A stretch of DNA of 6,282 nt, from positions 1 to 6,282 of the forward strand of contig URSI01000073.1 in NCBI GenBank assembly GCA_900550505.1, given 5' to 3'. This document shows, piece after piece, positions 1 through 5,992 of the stretch; within the stretch, counting starts at the first letter, position 1, and every line of letters starts with the position of its first letter. The DNA comes from an uncultured Eubacteriales bacterium (lineage in GTDB: Bacteria > Bacillota > Clostridia > Oscillospirales > CAG-382). Both the position numbers and the translations under genes were made by a program. The notes beneath the pieces are model-generated. The model saw only the letters and a program-made list of their open reading frames with translations, made no database searches and was not told the origin of the DNA.

Positions 1-1
1 C

Positions 2-451
2 ATTTCACTTTTGACAGAATTAAAAAATGTTCTGTGCAACTCCGTGTGCACCAAAATTTCACTGTTTACAAAAGCAGAAGGAATCAAATTGTTTGTGGAT
101 CTCGCGCATTTATATGAATCGATTTTTAGCGACGGAAGATGTGGTGTTGCACACTCTCATCTTGGAGAACTATATCTGCACGCAGCAGTATTTGAAGCGA
201 GATTAAATAAGAACTCAGATCAAGCGTTTGAATACTTCAAAAAAGGATTTAAGCATAAAAAGCTTTATGCTTCCATTCGGTGTACGGGAGAATATCAATA
301 TACCTCACCGCTTGTAGCAAAGGTAACATTCCCAAGCGAGAACTTTCCCTCAATCTCCGCAACGTTTTGGAAAGGCTGGATAGAAGTTCTTCCCGAAGAA
401 TTCAAGGAACGTATAAAAGCAGATACTAATTATGCTGAATGTTTCGAATAA
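2..451 (+). CDS. C-terminal part of an XRE-type regulator-like protein (partial, 5' end outside window)
   Basis: The reading frame is open to the left edge, so this is the 3' part of a longer gene; the TTG at 11 has no visible ribosome binding site and should not be taken as a true start. The product is mostly helical, with a tetratricopeptide-like stretch (FEARLNKNSDQAFEYFKKG) followed by a 'YTSPLV' motif and a tail ending in 'IKADTNYAECFE'. From memory, this pattern (helical repeat, 'YTSxLV', then a short acidic end) is the C-terminal sensing region of many Clostridia proteins that begin with an XRE helix-turn-helix. The DNA-binding domain would lie upstream and is not seen. The gene is visibly more AT-rich than the minus-strand operon and converges with it, so it is probably functionally unrelated. 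The family call is tentative; a free-standing TPR protein is possible. Confidence 0.6.
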   Translation: MSLLTELKNVLCNSVCTKISLFTKAEGIKLFVDLAHLYESIFSDGRCGVAHSHLGELYLHAAVFEARLNKNSDQAFEYFKKGFKHKKLYASIRCTGEYQYTSPLVAKVTFPSENFPSISATFWKGWIEVLPEEFKERIKADTNYAECFE

Positions 452-456
452 ACCTT

Positions 457-490
457 GCCCCGCTTCGGCGGGGCTTCTTCTTTGCTTTCT
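457..490 (+). terminator. Intrinsic terminator of the regulator-like gene
   Basis: A perfect 7-bp stem GCCCCGC / GCGGGGC (457-463 and 468-474) closes a stable TTCG tetraloop and is followed by a pyrimidine-rich, T-rich run (475-490). It starts 5 bases after the TAA stop at 449-451. The opposite strand has no U-tract, so it works for the plus strand. Confidence 0.88.
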
Positions 491-496
491 GCATAT

Positions 497-526
497 CAAA
501 AAGCCACCACGAAAACCGTGGTGGCT
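497..526 (-). terminator. Intrinsic terminator of the DUF4855 transcription unit
   Basis: A perfect 10-bp stem (502-511 paired with 517-526) encloses a 5-base loop. Read on the minus strand the stem is followed directly by TTTT (501-498). It lies about 175 bases after the DUF4855 stop at 700, giving a rather long 3' untranslated region. On the plus strand the stem is followed by AATTTCATTTT, so it may also act as a back-up terminator for the convergent gene. Confidence 0.82.
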
Positions 527-699
527 AATTTCATTTTACCGCTAATTTTGCACGCCTTCCCCCGTGCTTTTTTATACTTGAAACTGACGTCAACTATATA
601 GCGACGTGGATGACTGCTACGGTACATAAATCAACGGGTACTGTCAATGCATGAAAACGCTGATCTGCCTTAATACAAATCAAATGAAACCATGATTTA
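527..699. other. Intergenic stretch between the convergent units, no gene seen
   Basis: This is the 3' untranslated region of the DUF4855 unit. It holds a weak plus-strand hairpin (GCACG 550-554 with CGTGC 563-567, followed by six T) that could be a leaky second terminator, and a palindromic GACGTC. I see no convincing open frame, ribosome binding site, promoter pair or repeat. Confidence 0.5.
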
Positions 700-2436
700 T
701 TATTTCCCGCCTGCTCGTTTTACCATGAAATATACAGCGATACCGACGAGCCCCAGCAAAATAACGGCAGATATAACGTACCATTTTATCTTCCCCTCAT
801 TCGAAGGAACTTCGCTCTCTGCCGTTACCGAAGTAACATCCGCAACCGATTCGTCCTCTTGTGCAGCCGAAACAACGACCGTGACATCATTGCTGCCGAT
901 AAGCTCATCGTTCAGAAGGATATCATAACTGAAACTATCCTCGCCGACAAACTTTCTCCCGGCGGTATAAACAAATGTTCCGTTATCCAGAAAGCGAACA
1001 TTACCGCCGGTAGGCATTTTCGTCAGCTCGTAGGTATAGTACCAGTCTCCGACCGCACCGCACTCACCGACGACTCTTCCGCCCGTAACGGCCTCCAGTG
1101 ACGTGTTAAGTTCACCGACCGCGAATGTCTCCGGCAATTTCAGCGTTCCTTTTATAAATTTGTAAGTCACATCGTAATAGAAACGATTTTGTCCCGTTCC
1201 ATTCGCACAATCATAAAAGCTTCCGGGGCCGGCGCCGTTATAATACGCGTGTATCGTATCCGTCATGAGACCGCTTCGTGAGGCGGATGCCAGATACTGC
1301 ATATAGAGCGGACCATATTTGTCCGGTTCCCATCTCAGAGAACTGTTAAGTTCCATCTGTATACCGAGCCCAAGTTGTGACGCGGTCATAGAAAAATCAT
1401 CCATCATCCTCTCAGGATCATCCTGTAATGACTCGTTGAATGAGAGATTCGGTTGCATGAGCGCAGCATCAAACCCGATTTCCTGTATGCGGTCGATCCC
1501 TGTGGCCTGATAGTACGGTATCATAACACAATAGAGTCCGCGTTCGTGCAGCAATTTTGTCATATCGGCAGCGTACCGATCCTCATATTCATAATATTGG
1601 CCGGTCAACGCCTCACTGTTAAAGAAATACCCCTTCAAATCAATATTTTCAAAGCCTGCAGATTCCCAACGCATCTGTACCTGTTCCAAAAACCACACGC
1701 TTACGTCAAGGCAATCCTGATATGTAGAAATCTTTTCAGGAACGCCGTCGGACTCGAAATCACCAAAGTCCTTATTGCTTATTTTAGGATATGGCACCGT
1801 TAGGTACACGGAGGTTTTATGATCTTCCGGCAGCGAAAGGCTCGATTTCAGTTCCGCCGTGGCCTGATCGAGTGCATGCAGATTGTAGTCTTCCGCAAAA
1901 TAGTTGTTCAGCAGCATTATCCAATCGTTTATATCTGTCGGATCTCCGTTTATCGTCAGACTTCCGCCGGAAGGACATTTACCCTGAAAAATGAGAAACA
2001 TGACTGAGTCAAACATAGTATCGACGACTGTACCGACAGAGTCAACATAACCGATATAGGGCATAAAGAATTCCTTTGTGTTGTTGACGTACCGCGGTTC
2101 GTCCGGTGAATACCCGGCATGGAAACATATTATATCACAATCGCCGCCAAGTGCCTCCCGATCACAAAAGGAATCAAGCGATGCAGGGACTATGTCGGTA
2201 TAATCCGTCAGTGGCTCCAAGTCAGACCCGCTATATCCGTAAATCTCTATCTCATCAACAAAAGAATTTACCGTTACATCGAAATGCAGCGCAACATAAC
2301 GTGCACTGGCAGGCTCGAAGCTGATATCATACTCTGCTATCATATCGGTATTGCCCTCATACGGCTGAAAAGGAGCAATCCCTCCGGAAGGCGCTCTGAC
2401 TTCGGCAAAGTTCACTCCGTCCTGTGACACATACAC
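700..2436 (-). CDS. DUF4855 domain protein, main fragment with Ig-like domain and C-terminal anchor
   Basis: Open reading after the TAG actually begins at 2478; the GTG at 2436 is only the first common start codon, has no signal peptide after it and lies inside the discoidin-like domain (remaining blocks 'VSVYVSQDG', 'ARYVALHF', 'VDEIEIYGY'). Fragment residues about 100-410 match DUF4855 as remembered. That region shows eight hydrophobic strand-like segments, each followed by helix-like sequence, and two prominent acids: Glu275 in 'GYFFNSEAL' (codon 1614-1612) and Glu362 in 'GIQMELNSS' (codon 1353-1351). An Ig/cadherin-like stretch follows ('GTFVYTAGRKFVGEDSFSY'), then an acidic Ser/Thr/Val/Glu linker and a hydrophobic helix (about 551-571) with tail 'KRAGGK'. 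There is no LPXTG motif, so anchoring is by the helix. Biochemical function of DUF4855 is not known to me; glycan-active enzyme is an inference. Stop is TAA. Confidence 0.72.
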   Translation of the reverse strand: MYVSQDGVNFAEVRAPSGGIAPFQPYEGNTDMIAEYDISFEPASARYVALHFDVTVNSFVDEIEIYGYSGSDLEPLTDYTDIVPASLDSFCDREALGGDCDIICFHAGYSPDEPRYVNNTKEFFMPYIGYVDSVGTVVDTMFDSVMFLIFQGKCPSGGSLTINGDPTDINDWIMLLNNYFAEDYNLHALDQATAELKSSLSLPEDHKTSVYLTVPYPKISNKDFGDFESDGVPEKISTYQDCLDVSVWFLEQVQMRWESAGFENIDLKGYFFNSEALTGQYYEYEDRYAADMTKLLHERGLYCVMIPYYQATGIDRIQEIGFDAALMQPNLSFNESLQDDPERMMDDFSMTASQLGLGIQMELNSSLRWEPDKYGPLYMQYLASASRSGLMTDTIHAYYNGAGPGSFYDCANGTGQNRFYYDVTYKFIKGTLKLPETFAVGELNTSLEAVTGGRVVGECGAVGDWYYTYELTKMPTGGNVRFLDNGTFVYTAGRKFVGEDSFSYDILLNDELIGSNDVTVVVSAAQEDESVADVTSVTAESEVPSNEGKIKWYVISAVILLGLVGIAVYFMVKRAGGK

Positions 2437-2478
2437 ACTTACCGTCCTGGGGCAAACTATTCCGGCAGCGCAGTTCTG

Positions 2479-2481
2479 CTA
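2479..2481 (-). other. In-frame TAG codon inside the discoidin-like domain
   Basis: The codon series reads GGC ATT TAG CAG AAC, between 'VDGI' and 'QNCAAGI'. Both sides belong to one domain and one frame. The six true stop codons in the window are TAA (three) and TGA (three), so TAG is not otherwise used here as a terminator; six stops are too few to infer recoding. Confidence 0.85.
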
Positions 2482-2793
2482 AATGCCGTCTACAGTGCAC
2501 AAAGTACCAAGATCGACTGTAAGCGTTCTCCCCACCGCACGATAAAATTTATTCCATTGCGGAGCGCTGAATTTTGCAGGACCGTATTCACCGTCCGTCA
2601 GCAATTCAGGAACAAATCTGTCTAATTCGGCATAGCTTGAAGCATTCGGCACATCCGTTTGCACCGTTACCGGTTTTCCTAACGCCAAGTTCGTCCGGTC
2701 GTGTGATTCATCGGCTGCTCCGACGTGAAAAGCAGGCAGCATCAACAAACTCAAAAGCCAAGAACCAAAAATCCTCAAACGGCTGTTTTTCAT
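2479..2793 (-). CDS. N-terminal fragment: signal peptide and half a discoidin-like domain
   Basis: This 104-residue open piece starts at an ATG preceded by AGGGGG (2805-2800), seven bases upstream, a good Shine-Dalgarno. Residues 1-26 are a classic Sec signal peptide: basic start (KNSRLR), hydrophobic core (WLLSLLMLPAF), and a VGA/A cleavage site near residue 26. From about residue 34, 'NLALGKPVTV' opens a galactose-binding/discoidin-like domain, with 'ELLTDGEYG' and 'LTVDLGTLCTVDGI' as the usual ligand-loop and beta-strand blocks. The domain stops mid-fold at the TAG (2481-2479), so this fragment alone would be a truncated, probably unstable secreted peptide. The missing half continues in the same frame downstream. 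Confidence 0.7.
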   Translation of the reverse strand: MKNSRLRIFGSWLLSLLMLPAFHVGAADESHDRTNLALGKPVTVQTDVPNASSYAELDRFVPELLTDGEYGPAKFSAPQWNKFYRAVGRTLTVDLGTLCTVDGI

Positions 2794-2799
2794 AATATG

Positions 2800-2805
2800 C
2801 CCCCT
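2800..2805 (-). promoter_or_regulatory. Ribosome binding site of the DUF4855 gene
   Basis: AGGGGG followed by seven bases and the ATG at 2793-2791. It fixes the start at the methionine that begins the signal peptide. Confidence 0.75.
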
Positions 2806-2830
2806 TTTATTGAAAAACTACGCTACTTTC

Positions 2831-2859
2831 ATTATAACTCTCAGAAGTTCAGATGTCAA
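2831..2859 (-). promoter_or_regulatory. Consensus vegetative (sigma-A type) promoter of the DUF4855 gene
   Basis: On the minus strand, TTGACA (2859-2854) and TATAAT (2836-2831) are both perfect consensus hexamers separated by the optimal 17 bases. Transcription would start near 2824, giving a leader of about 30 bases, too short for a riboswitch. The promoter sits directly after the terminator of the upstream operon, so the DUF4855 gene is an independent transcription unit. Confidence 0.9.
2841..2853. promoter_or_regulatory. Possible operator: imperfect inverted repeat in the promoter spacer
   Basis: TCTGAA-C-TTCTGA (minus strand) is a 13-base dyad with five of six positions matching, lying wholly between the -35 and -10 hexamers. 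A repressor bound there would block RNA polymerase. A short dyad of this kind can occur by chance and no regulator can be named. Confidence 0.3.
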
Positions 2860-2867
2860 CAAAGGCG

Positions 2868-2896
2868 CAAAAACGGCGGTTCTTTCGAACCGCCGT
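2868..2896 (-). terminator. Intrinsic terminator of the HexNAc operon
   Basis: A perfect 10-bp stem (2873-2882 with 2887-2896) encloses a loop that reads GAAA on the minus strand, a GNRA tetraloop, and is followed by TTTTT (2873-2869) then GCGCC. It begins 9 bases after the epimerase stop codon (TGA, 2908-2906). Confidence 0.92.
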
Positions 2897-2905
2897 CCAG
2901 AAGTT

Positions 2906-4126
2906 TCAGAGCAACCCGCCGGGCTTGCGACCGGCTGCTATATCGCCGAGCAATGCCTCGCAAAGCATCATACATCTGAGAAGATGATAGGGACCTTTCC
3001 ACATGGAGCCCTTCTGTGTGTGTGAAACGGTGCCGTCACGATGGAGATATCCGTACCATTCACCGTACTGCGTATCGGAGAAGTGTCCGAACGCATAATC
3101 ATGAGTGCGCAAAAACCACTTCCAATACTTTTCGTCGCCGGTCATGGCGTACGCCATCAGGGTCGCAATAAGTATCTCGTTGTGTACCCACCACAGCTTC
3201 ATGTCATGCTCAAGCTGCTCGCACGGTCTGCCGTCACAATCGCGGAAGTATACCACTCCGCCGAAGTCCTTATCCCAACCCAATTCCAACGACCAGTCAA
3301 GGATGTTCAGCGCCTTTTCAAGAAGCTCTTTATCTCCCGTATAATTTGCCTGATTCATCAGGAACCAGGAATTCTCAATGGAATGCCCGGGATTGACGCA
3401 GCGCCCTGCGGGATTGTCTATAAACTCCCCGTTGGGACCGACACACTCAAGCACGCAGCGACGCTCCGGCTTGTAATGGTAATTCAATATATCGCCGACC
3501 ATTTCCTCCGTGACGGCGGTATAATAGTCAGCCTTAGACGGATCACAGCGGCGCAGCACCTGAGCGCTGCTCACAAGCACCATCGGAACGGCGCTGGCGC
3601 GGTCGCTCCTTGTGGAAGCATACGTTTTCGGTGTGATCTTGTACGGATCCGTCTCCGGCGTTCGGTAAAGTCTGAGCATCAGTTCAAAGCACTGCTCAGC
3701 CTTTTCCAGCGCGTCTTTACAGCCGGTAGCCGCTGCATATTCAGCCATGCCGACGACATAAAAGCTCTCAGAGTACATATAGCGCCGTTTTCTCAGAGGT
3801 CTGCCGTCACGCGTTACGGTAAAAAACATCCTGCCGTCACTGTCAACACAATACTTTTCAAGAAAGTCCTTGCCTATACGCGCTGCCTCAAGCCACTCCT
3901 CACGCGCACCGTAGCGGTTGCAAAGCGCGCTGAACGACCACAAGCCGCGTCCCTGAAACCAGACAGATTTATCGTCATTATAAGATTTACCTTCACGGTC
4001 GACAGAGGTTATATACCCTCCGTACTGCTTGTCTAACAGATCACTGTTCAGCCAAAAGGGAACGTAATCGTCAAGCAATCTGTCATGATAAAATTGACGA
4101 TATGACTCAAATGTTAATTTTTTCAT
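2906..4126 (-). CDS. N-acylglucosamine 2-epimerase (AGE/renin-binding-protein family)
   Basis: Predicted cytoplasmic enzyme interconverting N-acetylglucosamine and N-acetylmannosamine. The 406-residue length fits the family. Motifs in order (numbering from the ATG at 4126): 'SVWFQGRGLW' near 54-63, 'NPGHSIENSWFL' with His248 and Glu251, 'DMKLWWVHNE' near 308-317, 'GEWYGYLHRDG' near 355-365, and 'KGPYHLLR' with His381. The two histidines sit where the catalytic pair lies in mammalian RnBP and Anabaena AGE, and the 'GGVVYFRDCDGRP...LEHDMKLWW' block is closer to RnBP than to cellobiose 2-epimerase. Candidate upstream starts GTG 4135 and ATG 4132 lie inside the Shine-Dalgarno AGGTGA (4137-4132), so ATG 4126, five bases after it, is preferred. 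The gene follows nagB by 12 bases and is last in the operon. Activity on another N-acyl or neutral sugar remains possible. Confidence 0.87.
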   Translation of the reverse strand: MKKLTFESYRQFYHDRLLDDYVPFWLNSDLLDKQYGGYITSVDREGKSYNDDKSVWFQGRGLWSFSALCNRYGAREEWLEAARIGKDFLEKYCVDSDGRMFFTVTRDGRPLRKRRYMYSESFYVVGMAEYAAATGCKDALEKAEQCFELMLRLYRTPETDPYKITPKTYASTRSDRASAVPMVLVSSAQVLRRCDPSKADYYTAVTEEMVGDILNYHYKPERRCVLECVGPNGEFIDNPAGRCVNPGHSIENSWFLMNQANYTGDKELLEKALNILDWSLELGWDKDFGGVVYFRDCDGRPCEQLEHDMKLWWVHNEILIATLMAYAMTGDEKYWKWFLRTHDYAFGHFSDTQYGEWYGYLHRDGTVSHTQKGSMWKGPYHLLRCMMLCEALLGDIAAGRKPGGLL

Positions 4127-4131
4127 CTTCA

Positions 4132-4137
4132 TCACCT
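4132..4137 (-). promoter_or_regulatory. Ribosome binding site deciding the epimerase start
   Basis: AGGTGA, complementary to the 16S tail, lies five bases before ATG 4126 and overlaps the two alternative starts at 4135 and 4132, making these unlikely. It lies directly after the nagB stop (TGA, 4141-4139). Confidence 0.6.
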
Positions 4138-4138
4138 A

Positions 4139-4924
4139 TCAGGCTTCGGTATATTCCGTAAGCTCAGAGGCAGCATCTTCATCGATTACGACGTACACCT
4201 TGCTGTGCAATTTGAGTATTGAAGCCGGCACCTGCGGATCCACATTGCCTTCGAGCATAGCCTTTATAGCGGCAGCCTTTCCCTTACCGTTGGCAACGAG
4301 GAGCACACTGCGTGCGTTGAAAATAGTCCCTATACCCATAGTCACCGCCTGAGTCGGCACATCGTCTATACTTGCGAAGAAGCGGGAATTTGCCTTTATT
4401 GTATCCTCTTTCAAAGTCACCTTATGTGTAGGTATGATAAAGGTATCGGTAGGCTCATTGAAACCGATATGGCCGTTGCCGCCGATGCCGAGCAGCTGCA
4501 GGTCGATACCGCCCGCTTCAGCTACTGCCTTGTCATATGCTGCGCACTCGGCGTCAATATCGGCTGCCGTGCCGCTGGGAACATGTGTGTTCTCTTTTTT
4601 TATGTTTATGCCGTAAAAGAGATTATGATCCATAAAGTAACGGTAGCTCTGGTCGTTATCGGGTGAAAGCGGATAATACTCGTCAAGGTTGTAAGATTTC
4701 ACTCGTGAGAAATCGACACGCCCCTGTTTGCACATTTCGATGAGTTCAGCATAAAGTCCGACGGGTGATGAACCGGTGGCGAGTCCGAGAACACAGTCCG
4801 GCTTGCTGTTGACCTGTGCGGCTATGATTTGAGCGGCTTTCATGCTGAGAGTTTCATAATCCTTGCACACTATCAGCGTGATGTTTTTGTTTTTTCCGTT
4901 TGTGAGATACTTTGCCTTTTCCAT
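4139..4924 (-). CDS. nagB: Glucosamine-6-phosphate deaminase
   Basis: Cytoplasmic aldose-ketose isomerase/deaminase converting glucosamine 6-phosphate to fructose 6-phosphate and ammonia, the last dedicated step of amino-sugar breakdown. At 261 residues it is full length (E. coli NagB has 266). Signature blocks: phosphate-binding 'LGLATGSSPVGLY' (46-58), 'YNLDEYYPL' with catalytic Asp81, 'LLGIGGNGHIGFNEP' with Asn150, His152 and Glu157, and 'ANSRFF' (178-183). These correspond to E. coli Asp72, Asp141, His143 and Glu148; the Asn in place of Asp141 is, as I recall, common in Firmicutes enzymes. The N-terminus ('MEKAKYLTNGKNKN') runs several residues longer than usual, but the start is supported by AAGGAG eight bases upstream (4938-4933), and no closer start codon exists. 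It lies 12 bases after nahK. The usual partner NagA is not in the window. Confidence 0.95.
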   Translation of the reverse strand: MEKAKYLTNGKNKNITLIVCKDYETLSMKAAQIIAAQVNSKPDCVLGLATGSSPVGLYAELIEMCKQGRVDFSRVKSYNLDEYYPLSPDNDQSYRYFMDHNLFYGINIKKENTHVPSGTAADIDAECAAYDKAVAEAGGIDLQLLGIGGNGHIGFNEPTDTFIIPTHKVTLKEDTIKANSRFFASIDDVPTQAVTMGIGTIFNARSVLLVANGKGKAAAIKAMLEGNVDPQVPASILKLHSKVYVVIDEDAASELTEYTEA

Positions 4925-4936
4925 TTTCTTAGCTCC

Positions 4937-5992
4937 TTACTGCATATATTTTTCGATTACCGCCTGCATCTGCGGGCGAAGTCTCTCCATATCCGAAACA
5001 AGCTTGAACTGCGTCCGACTTCTTATAAGGTTATGTTCGGACGAGGACGTTTTGAAATAAACATCACCGTCAATATAGTCGGCTAGAAATCTCATGCCGC
5101 ATTCAAGCGTCATGAGGATCGCGCCTTCCGGAAGCAACAGCTTTTCCGCGTCGCTCAGCGCCGACGAACATCCGTCAAAAAACCCGCGGGTATATGACTC
5201 AAACAGTTCAAGTGAAAAGTTTACCTTTGAAAGATCGGGCTCGTCTTCTGCGGCCGTCGAAGCACCGAACCTTATGCTGTCACCAAAATCGTAATGCGCC
5301 AGTCCGGGCATTATGGTATCAAGGTCAATAACGCAAAGCGGCTCTCCGGTACATTGGTCGAACAGTATATTGTTGAGTTTTGTATCGTTATGTGTAACGC
5401 GCAGTCTGAGCGTTCCGTCCGCAAGCGCGTCCGTGAGAATCGTGCACAGCCCCGAATGATTTTTAACGAATTCGATCTCATTCTTTGCGTTGACGGCTCT
5501 TCCCGAACGATCTGCATCGAGCGAAGCTTCAAAATCCCGATATCGCTTACCGGTATCATGAAATTTAGGTATCACCTCGCAGAGGCGTGAAGCATCAAAG
5601 CCCGAAAGCTTTTGCTGAAAATCGCCGAACGCCCTGCCGCACAGCTCAAACTGATGCGAAGACTCGACGCGCTGATATGTGACAGACCCGGTCACAAAAT
5701 CATACATACGATAAAATCCGCTGTCGTCACTGAAAAAAAGTCCGCCGTCCGCAGCGCGTATAAGATGCAACGAGCCACGCGGCGGGCATTTGTCAGCCAA
5801 ATACTCCGTAACGAGCGCGATATTGTTCATAAGCCCGACGGGGTCACGAAATACAACGGTATTCACCCGCTGCAATATATAATCGGCAGCTGTCGTACGG
5901 ACAAGATATGTATCGTTTATATGACCGCAGCCGTAAGGCTCACAGCAGACCGGATCGCCTTTGACGGCAAAACGTGCGCAGATATCAAGCAT
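4937..5992 (-). CDS. nahK: N-acetylhexosamine 1-kinase
   Basis: Cytoplasmic kinase of the aminoglycoside-phosphotransferase fold that phosphorylates the anomeric C1 of GlcNAc and GalNAc with ATP; relatives are also annotated 'mucin desulfatase' in older records. From ATG 5992 it has 351 residues (Bifidobacterium NahK about 359). Landmarks: 'EPYGCGHINDTYLV' (18-31), 'YILQRVN' (38-44), catalytic loop 'RVTHNDTKLNNILFD' with Asp203 and Asn208, metal-binding 'IDLDTIMPG' (Asp223, Asp225), 'YDFGDSIRFGAST' and 'ECGMRFLADYIDGD', matching B. longum NahK closely as remembered. The frame extends to TTG 6025 and ATG 6022, but these have no Shine-Dalgarno and relatives begin like 'MLDICARFAVKG'. ATG 5992 overlaps the upstream stop by 8 bases, implying translational coupling. 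In bifidobacteria NahK serves the galacto-/lacto-N-biose pathway; no phosphorylase gene is visible here. Confidence 0.88.
   Translation of the reverse strand: MLDICARFAVKGDPVCCEPYGCGHINDTYLVRTTAADYILQRVNTVVFRDPVGLMNNIALVTEYLADKCPPRGSLHLIRAADGGLFFSDDSGFYRMYDFVTGSVTYQRVESSHQFELCGRAFGDFQQKLSGFDASRLCEVIPKFHDTGKRYRDFEASLDADRSGRAVNAKNEIEFVKNHSGLCTILTDALADGTLRLRVTHNDTKLNNILFDQCTGEPLCVIDLDTIMPGLAHYDFGDSIRFGASTAAEDEPDLSKVNFSLELFESYTRGFFDGCSSALSDAEKLLLPEGAILMTLECGMRFLADYIDGDVYFKTSSSEHNLIRSRTQFKLVSDMERLRPQMQAVIEKYMQ

Larger units (their letters stand above)
700..2793 (-). pseudogene. Surface DUF4855 protein gene interrupted by an in-frame TAG
   Basis: The frames 2793-2479 and 2436-700 are one reading frame: the distance between their starts is 357 bases (119 codons) and the only interruption is a single TAG at 2481-2479 (codon 105). 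Ignoring it, the gene has 697 codons and a coherent architecture: signal peptide (1-26), discoidin/F5-8 type C-like carbohydrate-binding domain (about 34-188), DUF4855 domain (about 219-530), Ig/cadherin-like domain (about 584-644), low-complexity linker, and a C-terminal membrane helix (about 670-690) with a basic tail. Compared with related proteins as remembered, about four residues are missing at the TAG, between 'VDGI' and 'QNCAAGI', which suggests a small in-frame deletion that created the stop. A recoded TAG, readthrough, or an assembly error cannot be excluded. It has its own promoter and ribosome binding site. Likely role: binding or cleaving an extracellular glycan at the cell surface. 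Confidence 0.75.

Noticed and set aside
548..578. TTGCAC with TATACT on the plus strand as a promoter
   Set aside because: The spacing is 19 bases, the -35 is weak, and there is no plus-strand gene downstream.
619..647. TTGACA on the minus strand as promoter of a small RNA ending at the 502-526 terminator
   Set aside because: At 17-base spacing the -10 would be TACCGT, a poor match, and no better hexamer lies at 16-18 bases.
692..2427. Several plus-strand frames of 62-116 codons
   Set aside because: All are antisense to the DUF4855 gene, overlap each other in different frames, and show no recognisable motif.
2436..2479. Frameshift between the two DUF4855 gene pieces
   Set aside because: Codon counting shows both pieces are in the same frame; the lesion is a TAG plus a possible in-frame gap, not a frameshift.
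2794..2830. Riboswitch or leader element before the DUF4855 gene
   Set aside because: The expected leader is only about 30 bases, with no hairpin beyond the ribosome binding site.
3041..4036. 331-codon open frame on the plus strand
   Set aside because: It lies wholly antisense to the epimerase gene, whose motifs are unmistakable; its translation has no recognisable domain and is rich in residues typical of a complementary-frame artefact.
5311..5559. 82-codon minus-strand frame inside nahK
   Set aside because: Out of frame with nahK, which has strong conserved motifs through the same bases; coding shadow.
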